From Atopomonas hussainii (GTDB taxonomy: Bacteria > Pseudomonadota > Gammaproteobacteria > Pseudomonadales > Pseudomonadaceae): 64,000 nucleotides of DNA. Shown in pieces: positions 1-9,940 of the stretch. Each line of letters begins with the position of its first letter. Positions within the stretch are counted from its first letter, which is position 1. Location of the stretch: assembly GCF_900109735.1 (NCBI RefSeq), contig NZ_FOAS01000002.1:1-64000 (forward strand), in the 5' to 3' direction. The notes under the pieces were generated by a model. The model was not told the origin of the DNA. It worked only from the letters and a program-made list of their open reading frames with translations, and made no database searches. Both the position numbers and the translations under genes were made by a program.

Positions 1-216
1 CAGTTGCAAGAGCAAATAGAACGCCTGAAAGCCAAAGTGCGCGCCAAAGTCGAGCATCCCTTTCACGTGGTTAAAAATCTGTTTCATTACCGCAAAACGC
101 GCTATCGCGGTCTGACGAAAAACACGGCGCAGCTGTTCAGCCTGTTTGGCTTCGCGAATTTGCTGCTATCCAAGCGACATTTGATGCGTGCTCACGGGAT
201 AAATCCGTCTTGCTGA
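1..216 (+). CDS. IS5-family transposase, C-terminal fragment (cut by window edge)
   Basis: The reading frame is open from the first base and ends with TGA at 214-216, so only the last 71 or so residues are visible. The fragment contains the stretch around VEHPFHVVKNLF and KNTAQLFSLFGFANLLL, which is typical of the C-terminal end of IS5-group DDE transposases, including the helix that carries the last catalytic Glu region. The upstream part, including the DDE core, lies outside the window, so I cannot say whether the element is intact. A full transposase of this type is about 320 to 330 residues. Confidence 0.85.
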   Translation, partial: QLQEQIERLKAKVRAKVEHPFHVVKNLFHYRKTRYRGLTKNTAQLFSLFGFANLLLSKRHLMRAHGINPSC

Positions 217-354
217 CGGGAAATGGCCTCTACGGAGGCTGCGCTAACGCCAAAAGGCGCTAGTCATGCGGGGAATCGAGCTGGTTTTCTGATTTTGCGC
301 TGCGAATCGGCACTGGTGCTGGTGTGAGGCTTAATAAATCAGCGTTTCCTTAGC
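1..354 (+). mobile_element. Right end of an IS5-like insertion sequence (boundary tentative)
   Basis: The transposase stops at 216, followed by about 135 bases of non-coding DNA. IS5-type elements usually keep only a short tail after the transposase, ending in a terminal inverted repeat. The AT-rich stretch ending in CAGCGTTTCCTTAG (341-354) is my best guess for that end. The left inverted repeat lies outside the window, so the boundary cannot be tested here. Confidence 0.4.
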
Positions 355-398
355 CATGCAAATAAGCTGATGCAAACGAGCGTATTCGGACTGGATGT

Positions 399-424
399 GA
401 TCGCTACTTATATATGTAGCGATC
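399..424. repeat. 9-bp inverted repeat with AT loop
   Basis: GATCGCTAC (399-407) and GTAGCGATC (416-424) form a perfect 9-bp stem around an 8-base AT loop. It lies just downstream of the minus-strand gene ending at 453 and outside the presumed IS end. There is no clear U tract, so a transcription-termination or RNA-protecting role is only a guess. Confidence 0.4.
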
Positions 425-452
425 AGCTTGTGTTGAAAGCTTCTCGTGATCG

Positions 453-797
453 TTAATGCGCAGGCTTGTCTGTGGCCTTGAGCAGGTCTGCCAGATGCTT
501 GCGTGATAGCGCCAAATAGCGCGGCGTTTGGCCGATGTCTTCATACAGTGGGTCGCCTAACTCATCGGTGGCGACTACCTTGCTGCCTTGCACATAGGGG
601 AAGCTGCCTTCGAGCTCCTCCAGTGCGGCGCTGACTAAGTCGCCGAGCAAGTCTTCGGGGCTGCGTTTGGGGTACATCTCACTTAAGGCGGCTAGCCGGG
701 CGGCGTCTTCTAGGGTTAGGGGGATGGCGTAGTCGCGGCGGGTTAAGCGGCCTTGGTCATGGGCTTGCCACTGTTCGACCAATTGACGAATTTTCAT
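453..797 (-). CDS. Conserved Pseudomonas protein (often labelled 'type 1 pili tip component')
   Basis: A 114-residue protein starting MKIRQLVEQW. The ATG at 797 was chosen over the longer frame because GAGGAG lies just upstream and homologues start at MKIR. It is acidic and mostly helical, with no signal peptide or membrane segment, and contains the conserved GSKVV..DE.GDP.YEDIG.TPR..ALS stretch. Close relatives are found in many Pseudomonas genomes beside ppc. Some databases call them pilus tip or pilin assembly components, but nothing in the sequence supports a pilus role. It is transcribed divergently from ppc across a 187-bp gap. Function unknown. Confidence 0.8.
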   Translation of the reverse strand: MKIRQLVEQWQAHDQGRLTRRDYAIPLTLEDAARLAALSEMYPKRSPEDLLGDLVSAALEELEGSFPYVQGSKVVATDELGDPLYEDIGQTPRYLALSRKHLADLLKATDKPAH

Positions 798-984
798 CGT
801 CCTACTCCTCGGGCACTCCGGCCCTGTTTGCCTAGGCGGGCGGATGCCTTGCTTGCACAAGACATCCATAGGCTAAGGTTAGTCAGCATTATTCAACGCT
901 GCTTGCTGGTGTCGCGCCCTTGTAAGGGGGCGTCGCGGTGGGCAAGCTGGTGTTCTTCTGCCCTGTCGCAACAAGGAGCTGTGC

Positions 985-3621
985 ATGTTTGAGATTGATG
1001 CCCACCTGCGCGAGAACGTCCGTCAGCTGGGCGAGTTGCTTGGCGAGGTGATTCGCAGCCATCTAGGCGCTGATATGTTGGCGCGCATCGAGCGGATTCG
1101 CTTGGGTGCCAAGTCGGCCCGGCAGGGCAGCGACGAAGGCGCCAAAGTACTGCAACAGGCCTTGGCCGAGCTGGATGACGAGCAAGTGGTGCAAGTAGCA
1201 CGCGCGTTTAACCAGTTTTTGAACTTGGCCAATATCTCTGAACAGTACCAACGCATCCGCCGCTTGCGCGATGGCGAAGAAGCGCGTTTTGAAGACCGCG
1301 TGCTGAGCGAGTTGTTAGCGCGCTTGCAGCAAGCAGGGCATGAGTCCTCGGCGCTGGCGCAGCAACTGGCCAAGTTGGAAATCGAGTTAGTGCTCACCGC
1401 GCACCCCACCGAAGTGAGCCGCCGCACGCTGATTCAAAAGTACGATGCTATCTCTGAGCAGCTGGCGTGGCGTGACCATAACGACCTTACCCCGGCGGAG
1501 TTATCCCGCTGCCGCGACCGTTTAGCACGGTTAATCGCCAGCGCTTGGCATACCGACGAAATTCGCCACGAACGGCCCACCCCGGTGGATGAAGCCAAGT
1601 GGGGGTTCGCGGTGATCGAAAACTCGCTCTGGCAGGCGGTGCCCAATTACCTGCGCAAGATCGATCAAACCCTGCAAGACAGCATCGGCGAGCGCTTGCC
1701 GCTAGATGCTGCGCCGGTGCGCATCGCCTCGTGGATGGGCGGCGACCGCGACGGCAACCCGAACGTCACCGCGACCGTCACCCGTGAAGTGCTGCTATTA
1801 GCGCGCTGGATGGCGGCGGATTTGTACCTGCGTGATGTCGATGGGCTAGCGGCGGAACTGTCGATGCACGCCGCCAGCAAGGCGCTATTGGCGCAAGCCG
1901 GTGACAGCCGCGAGCCTTACCGCGCGGTGCTCAAACAGCTGCGCGAGCGCCTGCGGGTAACCCGCCAATGGGCGCAAGACGCCCTGCATGCCGACATCCC
2001 CGCCCCGGCACAGGTGCTCAGCGACAATGCCGAGCTGCTAGCACCGCTGCAGCTGTGTTACGACTCTTTAAAAGCCAGTGGCTTAGGTTTGATTGCCGAC
2101 GGCCATCTGACCGATACCCTGCGCCGTGTCGCCACCTTTGGCTTGTTCTTAGTGCGTTTGGATTTACGTCAGGAATCCACCCGTCACAGCCAAGCGGTGA
2201 GCGAGATCACCCAATTTTTGGGCCTTGGCGATTACAGCCAGTGGACGGAGGCCAAGCGCCAATCCTTCTTGCTCAAAGAACTGGAAAACCCGCGTCCGCT
2301 GCTGCCAGGGCATTTCCGCGCTACGCCGGATACCGCTGAGGTGCTGGCGACCTGCAAAGTGGCGGCCGAGGCGCCCGCTGGCGCACTGGGTTCGTATGTC
2401 ATCTCTATGGCGGGCGCGCCTTCGGATGTGCTCGCTGTGCAGCTGTTGCTCAAAGAAGCTGGTTTGCAACGGCCGATGCGCGTGGTGCCCTTGTTTGAAA
2501 CACTGGACGACCTCGAGTTTGCCGGTAAATGCATCAACACCTTGCTGGGGCTGGATGGCTATCGCCGTCGTTTAGCGGGCCCGCAAGAGGTGATGATCGG
2601 CTACTCGGATTCCTCCAAAGATGCCGGCACCTTGGCCGCCACATGGGCGCAATACCGCGCGCAAGAGCGCTTAGTGCAAGTCTGCCGCAACCATGAAGTA
2701 GAGCTGATCCTGTTCCACGGTCGTGGCGGTACGGTGGGGCGTGGCGGTGGCCCAGCGCACGCGGCGATCCTTTCGCAGCCGCCGGGTTCGGTGGCAGGGC
2801 GTTTCCGCGTGACCGAGCAGGGCGAGATGATTCGCTTCAAGTTCGGCCTGCCCGAGCTGGCTGTGCAGAGCTTGGAGATGTACGTAGCGGCGGTGTTGGA
2901 GGCAACGCTCGCGCCGCCCAAGCCGCCTAAGCCTGCGTGGCGCAAGCTGATGGACCAGCTTGCCGAGCAAGGCGTCGAGGCTTATCGCGGCGTGGTGCGT
3001 GGTGAGCCAACCTTTGTTGACTACTTCCGCCAAGCTACGCCGGAGCAAGAATTAGGGCGTTTGCCGCTGGGTAGTCGCCCGGCGAAACGCCGCGCCGGTG
3101 GTATCGAATCGTTGCGCGCCATTCCGTGGATCTTCGCGTGGACGCAAACCCGTCTCATGTTGCCCTCGTGGCTGGGGTGGGAAGTGGCGCTGGAGCAAGC
3201 GCTGGCCGATGGGCATGGCAAAACCCTGCAAGCCATGCGTGCGCAGTGGCCATTCTTCCGTACCCGTATCGACATGCTGGAGATGGTCTTGGCCAAAGCC
3301 GATGCCTCCATCGCACGTCTTTACGACGAACGGCTGGTAGCCGACGAGCACAAAGCTTTGGGAGAATCCCTGCGCCAGCGCTTACAGCGCATGCAGCAAG
3401 TGGTGCTGACCCTCACCGGGCAAACCGAATTGCTGCAAGCGTCGCCGGATATTCGCGCGGCACTGACCGTGCGCGATAGCTATCTGGACCCGCTGCACTT
3501 GCTGCAGGCCGAGCTGCTGGCACGTTCACGGCAGCAACAAGGCGCGTTGGATAGCCCCGTGGAACGGGCGTTGTTAGTGACTGTGGCGGGCATTGCCGCA
3601 GGCCTGCGCAACACCGGTTAA
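985..3621 (+). CDS. ppc: Phosphoenolpyruvate carboxylase
   Basis: Cytoplasmic anaplerotic enzyme that carboxylates phosphoenolpyruvate with bicarbonate to oxaloacetate. The 878-residue length fits the bacterial family. Visible signatures are [11 protein letters not shown] near residue 137 (catalytic His), [11 protein letters not shown] near 252, the glycine-rich loop [14 protein letters not shown] near 576, and the conserved end AAGLRNTG that forms the C-terminal active-site edge. The ATG at 985 follows AAGGAG at a normal distance. It is followed by adk after a 222-bp gap with its own promoter, so it is probably transcribed alone. The frame is intact. Confidence 0.98.
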   Translation: MFEIDAHLRENVRQLGELLGEVIRSHLGADMLARIERIRLGAKSARQGSDEGAKVLQQALAELDDEQVVQVARAFNQFLNLANISEQYQRIRRLRDGEEARFEDRVLSELLARLQQAGHESSALAQQLAKLEIELVLTAHPTEVSRRTLIQKYDAISEQLAWRDHNDLTPAELSRCRDRLARLIASAWHTDEIRHERPTPVDEAKWGFAVIENSLWQAVPNYLRKIDQTLQDSIGERLPLDAAPVRIASWMGGDRDGNPNVTATVTREVLLLARWMAADLYLRDVDGLAAELSMHAASKALLAQAGDSREPYRAVLKQLRERLRVTRQWAQDALHADIPAPAQVLSDNAELLAPLQLCYDSLKASGLGLIADGHLTDTLRRVATFGLFLVRLDLRQESTRHSQAVSEITQFLGLGDYSQWTEAKRQSFLLKELENPRPLLPGHFRATPDTAEVLATCKVAAEAPAGALGSYVISMAGAPSDVLAVQLLLKEAGLQRPMRVVPLFETLDDLEFAGKCINTLLGLDGYRRRLAGPQEVMIGYSDSSKDAGTLAATWAQYRAQERLVQVCRNHEVELILFHGRGGTVGRGGGPAHAAILSQPPGSVAGRFRVTEQGEMIRFKFGLPELAVQSLEMYVAAVLEATLAPPKPPKPAWRKLMDQLAEQGVEAYRGVVRGEPTFVDYFRQATPEQELGRLPLGSRPAKRRAGGIESLRAIPWIFAWTQTRLMLPSWLGWEVALEQALADGHGKTLQAMRAQWPFFRTRIDMLEMVLAKADASIARLYDERLVADEHKALGESLRQRLQRMQQVVLTLTGQTELLQASPDIRAALTVRDSYLDPLHLLQAELLARSRQQQGALDSPVERALLVTVAGIAAGLRNTG

Positions 3622-3643
3622 AAAACCTGACTGTGTTGCTGGG

Positions 3644-3672
3644 TTAAAGTGCATTTGTGACTGATCTATAAT
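3644..3672 (+). promoter_or_regulatory. Candidate sigma-70 promoter for adk
   Basis: A perfect -10 hexamer TATAAT lies at 3667-3672, with TTAAAG at 3644-3649 as a weak -35 and a 17-base spacer. It sits in the ppc-adk gap about 170 bases before the adk start, implying a long leader. Predicted from sequence only. Confidence 0.5.
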
Positions 3673-3816
3673 GTGCAGTCACAAATGCCATGTTTTGGGG
3701 CTCTACTGCCCAATGCTTGTGCAGAACGGGGGCGCTGTGTATCTTGTCCGGCCTTTCGCGTTTTGTGACTGCGTACCGAATTCCGGGAGTTCGCCTTGTG
3801 CCGGCGTGCTCCTTAG

Positions 3817-4491
<675 letters not shown>

Positions 4492-4511
4492 GCGGTTTTG
4501 CGTTACCCTAC

Positions 4512-4540
4512 AACGGCCCGTCAGCGGGCCGTTGTTGTTT
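4512..4540 (+). terminator. Rho-independent terminator after adk
   Basis: AACGGCCCG (4512-4520), loop TCAG, CGGGCCGTT (4525-4533), then GTTGTTT. A perfect 9-bp stem sits 20 bases after the adk stop codon and just before tsaB. Confidence 0.85.
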
Positions 4541-4560
4541 CTACTGTTTGAGATTGCTCT

Positions 4561-5247
4561 ATGACCACCTTGTTGGCCCTCGATACCGCGACCGAAGCGT
4601 GCTCGGTGGCGCTGCTGCATAACGGCGAGCGTTACAGCGATTACGCGGTGATACCGCGTCAGCACGCGCAGCAGTTGTTGCCGATGATTCAAGCTTTGCT
4701 GGCGCAGGCGGGTGTGCCGATGAGTGCCGTGGATGCACTGGCTTTTGGTCGTGGCCCCGGCGCGTTTACCGGCGTGCGGATTGCCACCGGCATGGTGCAA
4801 GGCTTGGCGCTGGCGCTAGATCGCCCGGTGCTCGCGGTATCCAACTTGGCCTTGCTGGCCCAGCGTGCTTGGCGCGAGCACAGCGCGCGTGAGGTGGCCG
4901 CGGCCATTGATGCACGCATGGATGAAGTTTACTGGGGCTGTTATCGCCTCGATGAACACAGCGTGATGCAGCTGCAAGGCCTTGAAGCCGTGCTGCCGCC
5001 GGAGCAAGTCAGCCTGCCGCGCGAAATGCTCGCTGAGCACTGTTTTGGTGCTGGCACCGGCTGGGCCTATGCCGAGCGTTTGGCGGTAAAACCGGCGCAG
5101 TGTGATGCCAGCCTGCTGCCGCATGCCGAAGACTTGCTGAGCCTAGGCTTAGCCGCTTGGCAACGCGGCGAAGCGGTAGGTGCCGCCGATGCGCAGCCGG
5201 TGTACCTGCGCGATAAAGTGGCCACGCCGAAAAACGCGCCAGTGTAA
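4561..5247 (+). CDS. tsaB: tRNA threonylcarbamoyladenosine biosynthesis protein TsaB
   Basis: A 228-residue ASKHA-fold protein that scaffolds TsaD and TsaE for t6A37 formation on ANN-decoding tRNAs. The N-terminus LLALDTATEACSVAL is the phosphate-1-like strand pair of the fold, and FGRGPGAFTGVRIATG near residues 62-77 is the family signature. As expected for TsaB it lacks the TsaD metal-binding histidines. It lies downstream of adk, as in P. aeruginosa as I recall, and ends shortly before the nucleotidase gene. Confidence 0.95.
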   Translation: MTTLLALDTATEACSVALLHNGERYSDYAVIPRQHAQQLLPMIQALLAQAGVPMSAVDALAFGRGPGAFTGVRIATGMVQGLALALDRPVLAVSNLALLAQRAWREHSAREVAAAIDARMDEVYWGCYRLDEHSVMQLQGLEAVLPPEQVSLPREMLAEHCFGAGTGWAYAERLAVKPAQCDASLLPHAEDLLSLGLAAWQRGEAVGAADAQPVYLRDKVATPKNAPV

Positions 5248-5358
5248 TTCTGGGCGTGTTGTCCTGATTTGCCGCTCCCAGTGGCCGCTTATAACAGCGC
5301 GTTGGCGTTAAGCACTGGCTACACTGGCGCTTTAATCAGAACAAAAAGGACTCGCCCC

Positions 5359-7278
5359 ATGCGCCTTCGCCTGTCTGCGTTGTGCCTCGCCGTTTGCCTG
5401 CCGTTGGCGGCTGTGGCGCAGGCTGCCGACAAAACCTTCACTATTCTGCACACCAACGACTGGCAATCGCGCCTGCTCGGCTTTGGCCCGAATAACGAAT
5501 TCACTCCAGCCACGGTCAATGATGACGACACCGTTGGCGGCGTGGCGCGCTTGGCCAGCTTGTTGGATGCGCGTCGTGCGGCTGCAGGGGATACCCCGGT
5601 GCTGCTGCTGGATGGCGGCGACTTCACCATGGGCACGCTGTTTCACACCGTGACCCGCGAGGTGGGCGGCGAGCTGCGCTTGATGAGCGAGCTGGGCTAC
5701 GACGCTGCGGTGCTGGGTAACCACGAGTTTGATTTCCGCCCGCACGGTTTGGCGATGATGATCAGCGCCGCCGCTAAAGCGCGCTCCGGCCAGCTACCGC
5801 AGTTGCTCTCCAGCAATATGCAGTTCAGTACTGACAATAAAGCTGATGACAGCCTCAAGGTGCATTACGACGCCGGCCTGATTGCGCCTTACAAGGTGCT
5901 GGAGCGCGGCGGCATCCGCTTTGGCTTGTTCGGCCTGCTGGGTGAAAACGCTGTGGAAGTCAGCCCTATGACTAAACCGCTGCACTTTGTTAAGCCGCTG
6001 GAAGCCGCGCAGGCGATGGTCAAGCAGCTGCGCGAGGTCGAGAAAGTCGACGTGGTGATCCTGCTCTCGCACATGGGCATCAAGCAGGAGGCCGACGGCA
6101 CTTGGCGCGGTGAAGAAGTCGAGCTGGTCGAGCAAGTGCCGGGCATCGATATTGTAGTGGGCGGCCACTCGCACATCGCCTTGCCGCAGCCGATTATGGT
6201 CAACGGCAAAACCCCGGTGATGCAGGCCGGTTCAGAAATTCAGCACCTTGGCGAGCTACGCATGAAGCTCACCGCCAATGGCCCCGAGGTGATTGATTAC
6301 AGCCTGCACGCCATCAACGACACACTGCCGGGCAAGCCGAGCATCACCGCTGAAGTGGATAGCTTTAAACAGGTGGTGACCGAGCAGATGCTCGCCCCCA
6401 GCGGTTACGAGTTCGATCAACCGCTGGCCAAGGCGCCGCGCACGTTAACTCGCGCTTACGACGATCAAGCACTGGGCAACCTAGTCACCGACGCCATCCG
6501 CCACGCCACCGGCAGTGATGTGGCGTTTACCGGCAACGGCACCATCCGTGATGATGTGATCCACGGTCGTGACGGCGTGCAGAGTGTGTCGGATTTATTC
6601 CGCATTGCCCCGCTGGGCATCGGCGAGCTGGACGACCAGCCCGGCTATCCGCTGATGAAGGCTTACGTCACCGGCGAAGAAATCAAAAATGTGCTGGAAG
6701 TGCTGCTGGTGGCGTATCAGCTGCGCGATGACAGCTACTACCCGCGTTTGTCGGGGCTGAAGTTCACCTACAACCCCTACCGCGTGCCGTTTGATCGGGT
6801 CGAGCAGGTGTGGCTGGGTAATCCGCAAGACGGCTATCGCGAGCTGGATGTTTCGGCTGCCAACACCACGCTGTACAGCATCGGCGCGACCACCTATGTG
6901 GGCAGCTTTACCTGGCTGATTCCGGATATCTCTAAGGGCTTGCTCAGCGTGGTGCCGAAAACCGCCGACGGCCAACCGCTAGAGAACGTGCAAGCCGCGC
7001 TGATCGACCGTGATGCCAGCACAGACGGCGTGCAGGAATATAAAGAGTGGCAGGCGCTGCTCGATCACCTGCGCAGCCTGCCGGACAGCAATGGCGATGG
7101 TTTGGCCGATATCGCCGATGATGACGCCGCCAACGAGCTGCGCATGATTCGCCACGCCAGCCTCGATCCGCGCAGCCTGCTGCGTAATGCCGGTGCGTTG
7201 CAGTGGAGTGTCAGCGTCGGCGGTCTGCTAGTGCTCCTGCTGCTAGGCTGGTGGTTATATCGCCGTTTGCGTGCGTGA
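5359..7278 (+). CDS. UshA-like 5'-nucleotidase/metallophosphoesterase, membrane-anchored
   Basis: A 639-residue exported metallophosphatase with a C-terminal 5'-nucleotidase domain. The ATG at 5359 follows AAAAGGA and opens a signal peptide ending near AVAQA-A (residue 22). Metal-site motifs are HTND (31-34), GGDFTMGT, GNHEFD, LSHMG and GGHSH (268-272). In UshA the first motif reads D-x-H and the last GGHSQ. Here they read D-W-Q (Gln36) and GGHSH (His272), an apparent exchange of the two ligands. The last 25 residues form a hydrophobic helix followed by YRRLRA, so the protein is probably tethered to the inner membrane, unlike soluble UshA. Likely role: periplasmic nucleotide salvage; substrate unproven. 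Confidence 0.88.
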   Translation: MRLRLSALCLAVCLPLAAVAQAADKTFTILHTNDWQSRLLGFGPNNEFTPATVNDDDTVGGVARLASLLDARRAAAGDTPVLLLDGGDFTMGTLFHTVTREVGGELRLMSELGYDAAVLGNHEFDFRPHGLAMMISAAAKARSGQLPQLLSSNMQFSTDNKADDSLKVHYDAGLIAPYKVLERGGIRFGLFGLLGENAVEVSPMTKPLHFVKPLEAAQAMVKQLREVEKVDVVILLSHMGIKQEADGTWRGEEVELVEQVPGIDIVVGGHSHIALPQPIMVNGKTPVMQAGSEIQHLGELRMKLTANGPEVIDYSLHAINDTLPGKPSITAEVDSFKQVVTEQMLAPSGYEFDQPLAKAPRTLTRAYDDQALGNLVTDAIRHATGSDVAFTGNGTIRDDVIHGRDGVQSVSDLFRIAPLGIGELDDQPGYPLMKAYVTGEEIKNVLEVLLVAYQLRDDSYYPRLSGLKFTYNPYRVPFDRVEQVWLGNPQDGYRELDVSAANTTLYSIGATTYVGSFTWLIPDISKGLLSVVPKTADGQPLENVQAALIDRDASTDGVQEYKEWQALLDHLRSLPDSNGDGLADIADDDAANELRMIRHASLDPRSLLRNAGALQWSVSVGGLLVLLLLGWWLYRRLRA

Positions 7279-7356
7279 CTTTGGCGTGGGCTGTCTTGTC
7301 ACACTGCCACTGGCTGCCTAAAGTGGCGGCGGACAATTAAGGCTTGGAGCTAAGCG

Positions 7357-7998
7357 ATGAATGAATTGCAGGAACTGTTCAATAACAACGTGCGTTGGGC
7401 AGAGGCCATCACGGATGAAGACCCGCAATTCTTCGAAAAACTCGCCAAGCAGCAAAGCCCTGAGTACCTGTGGATTGGCTGCGCCGATTCACGGGTACCG
7501 GCCAACGAAATCGTCGGCATGATGCCCGGCGAGCTGTTCGTGCACCGTAATATTGCCAACGTGGTGCTGCATACCGATATCAACTGCCTGTCAGTGATGC
7601 AGTTCGCCGTGGAAGTGCTCAAGGTTAAGCACATCATCGTTACCGGCCACTACGGCTGTGGCGGTGTGCGCGCGGCGATGAACAATCGCCAATACGGCCT
7701 GATCGACTGCTGGCTGCGCAATATCCGCGATATTTATTACGAGCACAGCGATGAGCTGAACAAGCTGCCCACTGAGGAAGAGCAGGTGGACCGCCTCTGT
7801 GAGCTGAACGTGGTGCATCAAGTGGCACACGTGAGCCACACCAATATCGTGCAGAACGCTTGGCACCGTGGCCAGCCGTTGTCGGTGCATGGTTTTATCT
7901 ACGGCATTAAAGATGGCCGCCTGAAAAACCTTAACGTGACCATTACCGGCCCCGAGCAAGTAGCGCCGCAATATCGCGTGTTACCGCTGGGGCAATAA
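7357..7998 (+). CDS. can: Beta-class carbonic anhydrase
   Basis: Interconverts CO2 and bicarbonate in the cytoplasm, which supplies PEP carboxylase and carboxylating biosynthetic enzymes. It is 213 residues, close to E. coli Can. The zinc ligands are visible: Cys42 in the C-A-D-S-R motif (with the Asp44-Arg46 dyad), and the His and Cys of GHYGCGG near residues 98-101. The ATG at 7357 has GGAG about seven bases upstream. The next gene starts 2 bases after its stop, so a transcriptional link is likely. Confidence 0.95.
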   Translation: MNELQELFNNNVRWAEAITDEDPQFFEKLAKQQSPEYLWIGCADSRVPANEIVGMMPGELFVHRNIANVVLHTDINCLSVMQFAVEVLKVKHIIVTGHYGCGGVRAAMNNRQYGLIDCWLRNIRDIYYEHSDELNKLPTEEEQVDRLCELNVVHQVAHVSHTNIVQNAWHRGQPLSVHGFIYGIKDGRLKNLNVTITGPEQVAPQYRVLPLGQ

Positions 7999-8000
7999 AC

Positions 8001-8897
8001 GTGGGTGTGTCGCCGCGCAGCACAGCGGCGCTGTGGCTGCTGCTGGCGATCAGTAGCTGGGCGGGTAATGCCTTGGTAGCGCGCGCTTTAGCTGGCAGCG
8101 TGCCGCCGATGGCCATGTCTTTCTGGCGCTGGGCCGGCGCCTTTCTCATCTTGATTCCGCTGATGGCGCTGCCGCTGTGGCGCCAGCGCGCCTTGCTGCG
8201 CCAAGCCGGCTGGCGCTTGGTGGTGCTGGCGCTGCTGGGTATCAGCGCGTTTAACAGCATTCTTTACCACGCGGCGGTGAGCACCACGGCGATCAATATC
8301 ACCTTGGTTAACACCAGCCTGCCGATTGCTGTGTTTGCCTTAAGTGGCTGGCTGCTGAGTGAGTGGCCGACGCGGCGCAACCTGCTGGGTACCGGGCTGG
8401 CGATGCTGGGCCTGTTGTGGCTGATCAGCGCCGGCAGCTGGCAGCGCTTGGCGGCGCTGGAGTTTAATCAGGGCGACTTGCTGATGCTCTTGGCGGTGCT
8501 CGATTGGGGCCTGTACAGCGTGCTGCTCAAGCGCTGGGCCACGCACCTGCAAGGTTTTAGCCCATGGCTGTTGTTGGCTGCGCTGGTGCTGATCGGCACG
8601 CCGCCGCTGTTGCCTTTGTATCTGTGGGAGTGGCAATCCGTAGGTGGTTTCGCTTTAACTACCGCTAATCTAGGTGGTATTGCCTACACCGCCGTGTTTG
8701 CCTCGCTGCTCGCGTATTACGGCTGGAACCAAGGCGTTCGCGTGCTGGGGGCGGGCACGGCGGCGGTGTTTAACTACCTAATGCCGGTGATCACCGCTGT
8801 GTTGGCGGTATTGCTGCTTAGTGAGCAACTCACCAGCGCGCATGCCATTGGCGGTGGGTTGATTCTGTTTGGCCTGTGGTGGGGCCAGCGCCGTTAA
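8001..8897 (+). CDS. DMT-superfamily (EamA) transporter
   Basis: A 298-residue integral membrane protein with about ten hydrophobic segments in two EamA repeats, the layout of drug/metabolite exporters such as RhaT/YdcZ-like and amino-acid exporters. The start is GTG at 8001, two bases after the carbonic anhydrase stop; GTG at 8007 is an alternative. Features include GNALVARALAG in TM1 to loop 1 and YYGWNQGVRVLGAGTAAVFNYLMPV near 240-265, typical of this family. Substrate cannot be told from sequence. Confidence 0.85.
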   Translation: MGVSPRSTAALWLLLAISSWAGNALVARALAGSVPPMAMSFWRWAGAFLILIPLMALPLWRQRALLRQAGWRLVVLALLGISAFNSILYHAAVSTTAINITLVNTSLPIAVFALSGWLLSEWPTRRNLLGTGLAMLGLLWLISAGSWQRLAALEFNQGDLLMLLAVLDWGLYSVLLKRWATHLQGFSPWLLLAALVLIGTPPLLPLYLWEWQSVGGFALTTANLGGIAYTAVFASLLAYYGWNQGVRVLGAGTAAVFNYLMPVITAVLAVLLLSEQLTSAHAIGGGLILFGLWWGQRR

Positions 8898-8941
8898 GGA
8901 TTTGTTACTCTGGTGGCTCATTTAGCTCACTCGGTCTAGCC

Positions 8942-9940
8942 ATGCATTCACTCTGCGTTATCCCCGGCGACGGTATTGGTCCAGAAGTTACCGAAGCCGC
9001 TGTGACAGTGCTGCAAGCCGTGCTGCCTGATCTGCACATAGAACATGCCGAGGCCGGCTGGGGCACGTTTCAGCGCTGCGGTGAGGCGGTGCCGCAGGCG
9101 ACTTTAGACGCCATGCAACGCTGCGGCGCGGGGCTGTTTGGTGCAGTGCAGTCGCCGACCATGAAGGTCGAAGGTTATCGCAGCGCGATCATCACCTTAC
9201 GCCAGCGCTTAAAACTCTCAGTGAACGTGCGCCCAGTGCGCAGTCGGCCTTTGGTGTCGCCTAAGCCTGGGGTGGACTTACTGATTCTGCGCGAGAACAG
9301 CGAATGCCTGTACAGCGGTCGCGAGCACTTAAGCGCCGAAGGCGTGGCGGTGGCCGAGCGGGTGATCACTCGTGAGGCCTGCTTAGCGCTGGCTGAGCGT
9401 GCGGTGAAGGTGGCCAAAGAGCGTGGCGCGTGGCGCATCACCTTAGTGCACAAGGCCAACGTGCTGCCGCTGACCTGCGGTTTGTTTCGCGATACCTGCC
9501 GTGCGGTGCTCAAAGATGCCGGTTTCGAGGCGATAGTCGATGAGCGTTTGGTGGATGTGGCCGCCCTGCAACTCACCGAAGCACCGGAGCGCTTTGATCT
9601 GATTCTGACCACTAACTTGTTTGGCGATATTTTGTCCGACTTGGCCGCCCACTGGGCCGGTGGCTTAGGCATGGCGCCGTCGCTGAACTGGGGTAATGGC
9701 TGCGCCTTGGCCGAGCCGGTGCATGGTTCGGCACCAGATATTGTCGGCACGGGGCGGGCTAATCCGCTGGCAGCGATGCTGAGCGCGGCCTTGTTGCTGC
9801 GCCATCACTGGGGCCTGAATAACGAGGCTGAGCTGATCGAAAACGCCGTGGAGCGCTTCTTGGCCAAAGAGCGCCAAGTGGATTTCGCCGGGCAAACCAC
9901 GCGGCGTATCACCATGGGTGTGCTGGCGGCGCTGGGTTAG
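8942..9940 (+). CDS. Isocitrate/isopropylmalate dehydrogenase family protein (NAD-type)
   Basis: A 332-residue beta-decarboxylating dehydrogenase. The ATG at 8942 gives the canonical start CVIPGDGIGPEV. The substrate-binding arginines lie in GYRSAIITLRQRLKLSVNVRPV, the tyrosine in RENSECLYSGRE, the catalytic Lys in VHKANVLP, the metal-binding Asp in NLFGDILSDLAA, and the cofactor loop in EPVHGSAPDIVG. The short homodimeric form and the Asp/Gly-rich cofactor loop suggest NAD use. The substrate could be isocitrate, homoisocitrate, isopropylmalate or tartrate-like; no leuC/leuD lies nearby, so leuB is unlikely. Its stop codon overlaps that of the convergent fhuF in TTAG (9937-9940). Confidence 0.85.
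   Translation: MHSLCVIPGDGIGPEVTEAAVTVLQAVLPDLHIEHAEAGWGTFQRCGEAVPQATLDAMQRCGAGLFGAVQSPTMKVEGYRSAIITLRQRLKLSVNVRPVRSRPLVSPKPGVDLLILRENSECLYSGREHLSAEGVAVAERVITREACLALAERAVKVAKERGAWRITLVHKANVLPLTCGLFRDTCRAVLKDAGFEAIVDERLVDVAALQLTEAPERFDLILTTNLFGDILSDLAAHWAGGLGMAPSLNWGNGCALAEPVHGSAPDIVGTGRANPLAAMLSAALLLRHHWGLNNEAELIENAVERFLAKERQVDFAGQTTRRITMGVLAALG

Noticed and set aside
8512-8517. TGTACA inside the DMT transporter gene and similar coding hits
   Set aside because: Lies in a Leu-Tyr-Ser codon run within a reading frame, and no second box lies 12 bases away. Only intergenic paired boxes were kept.
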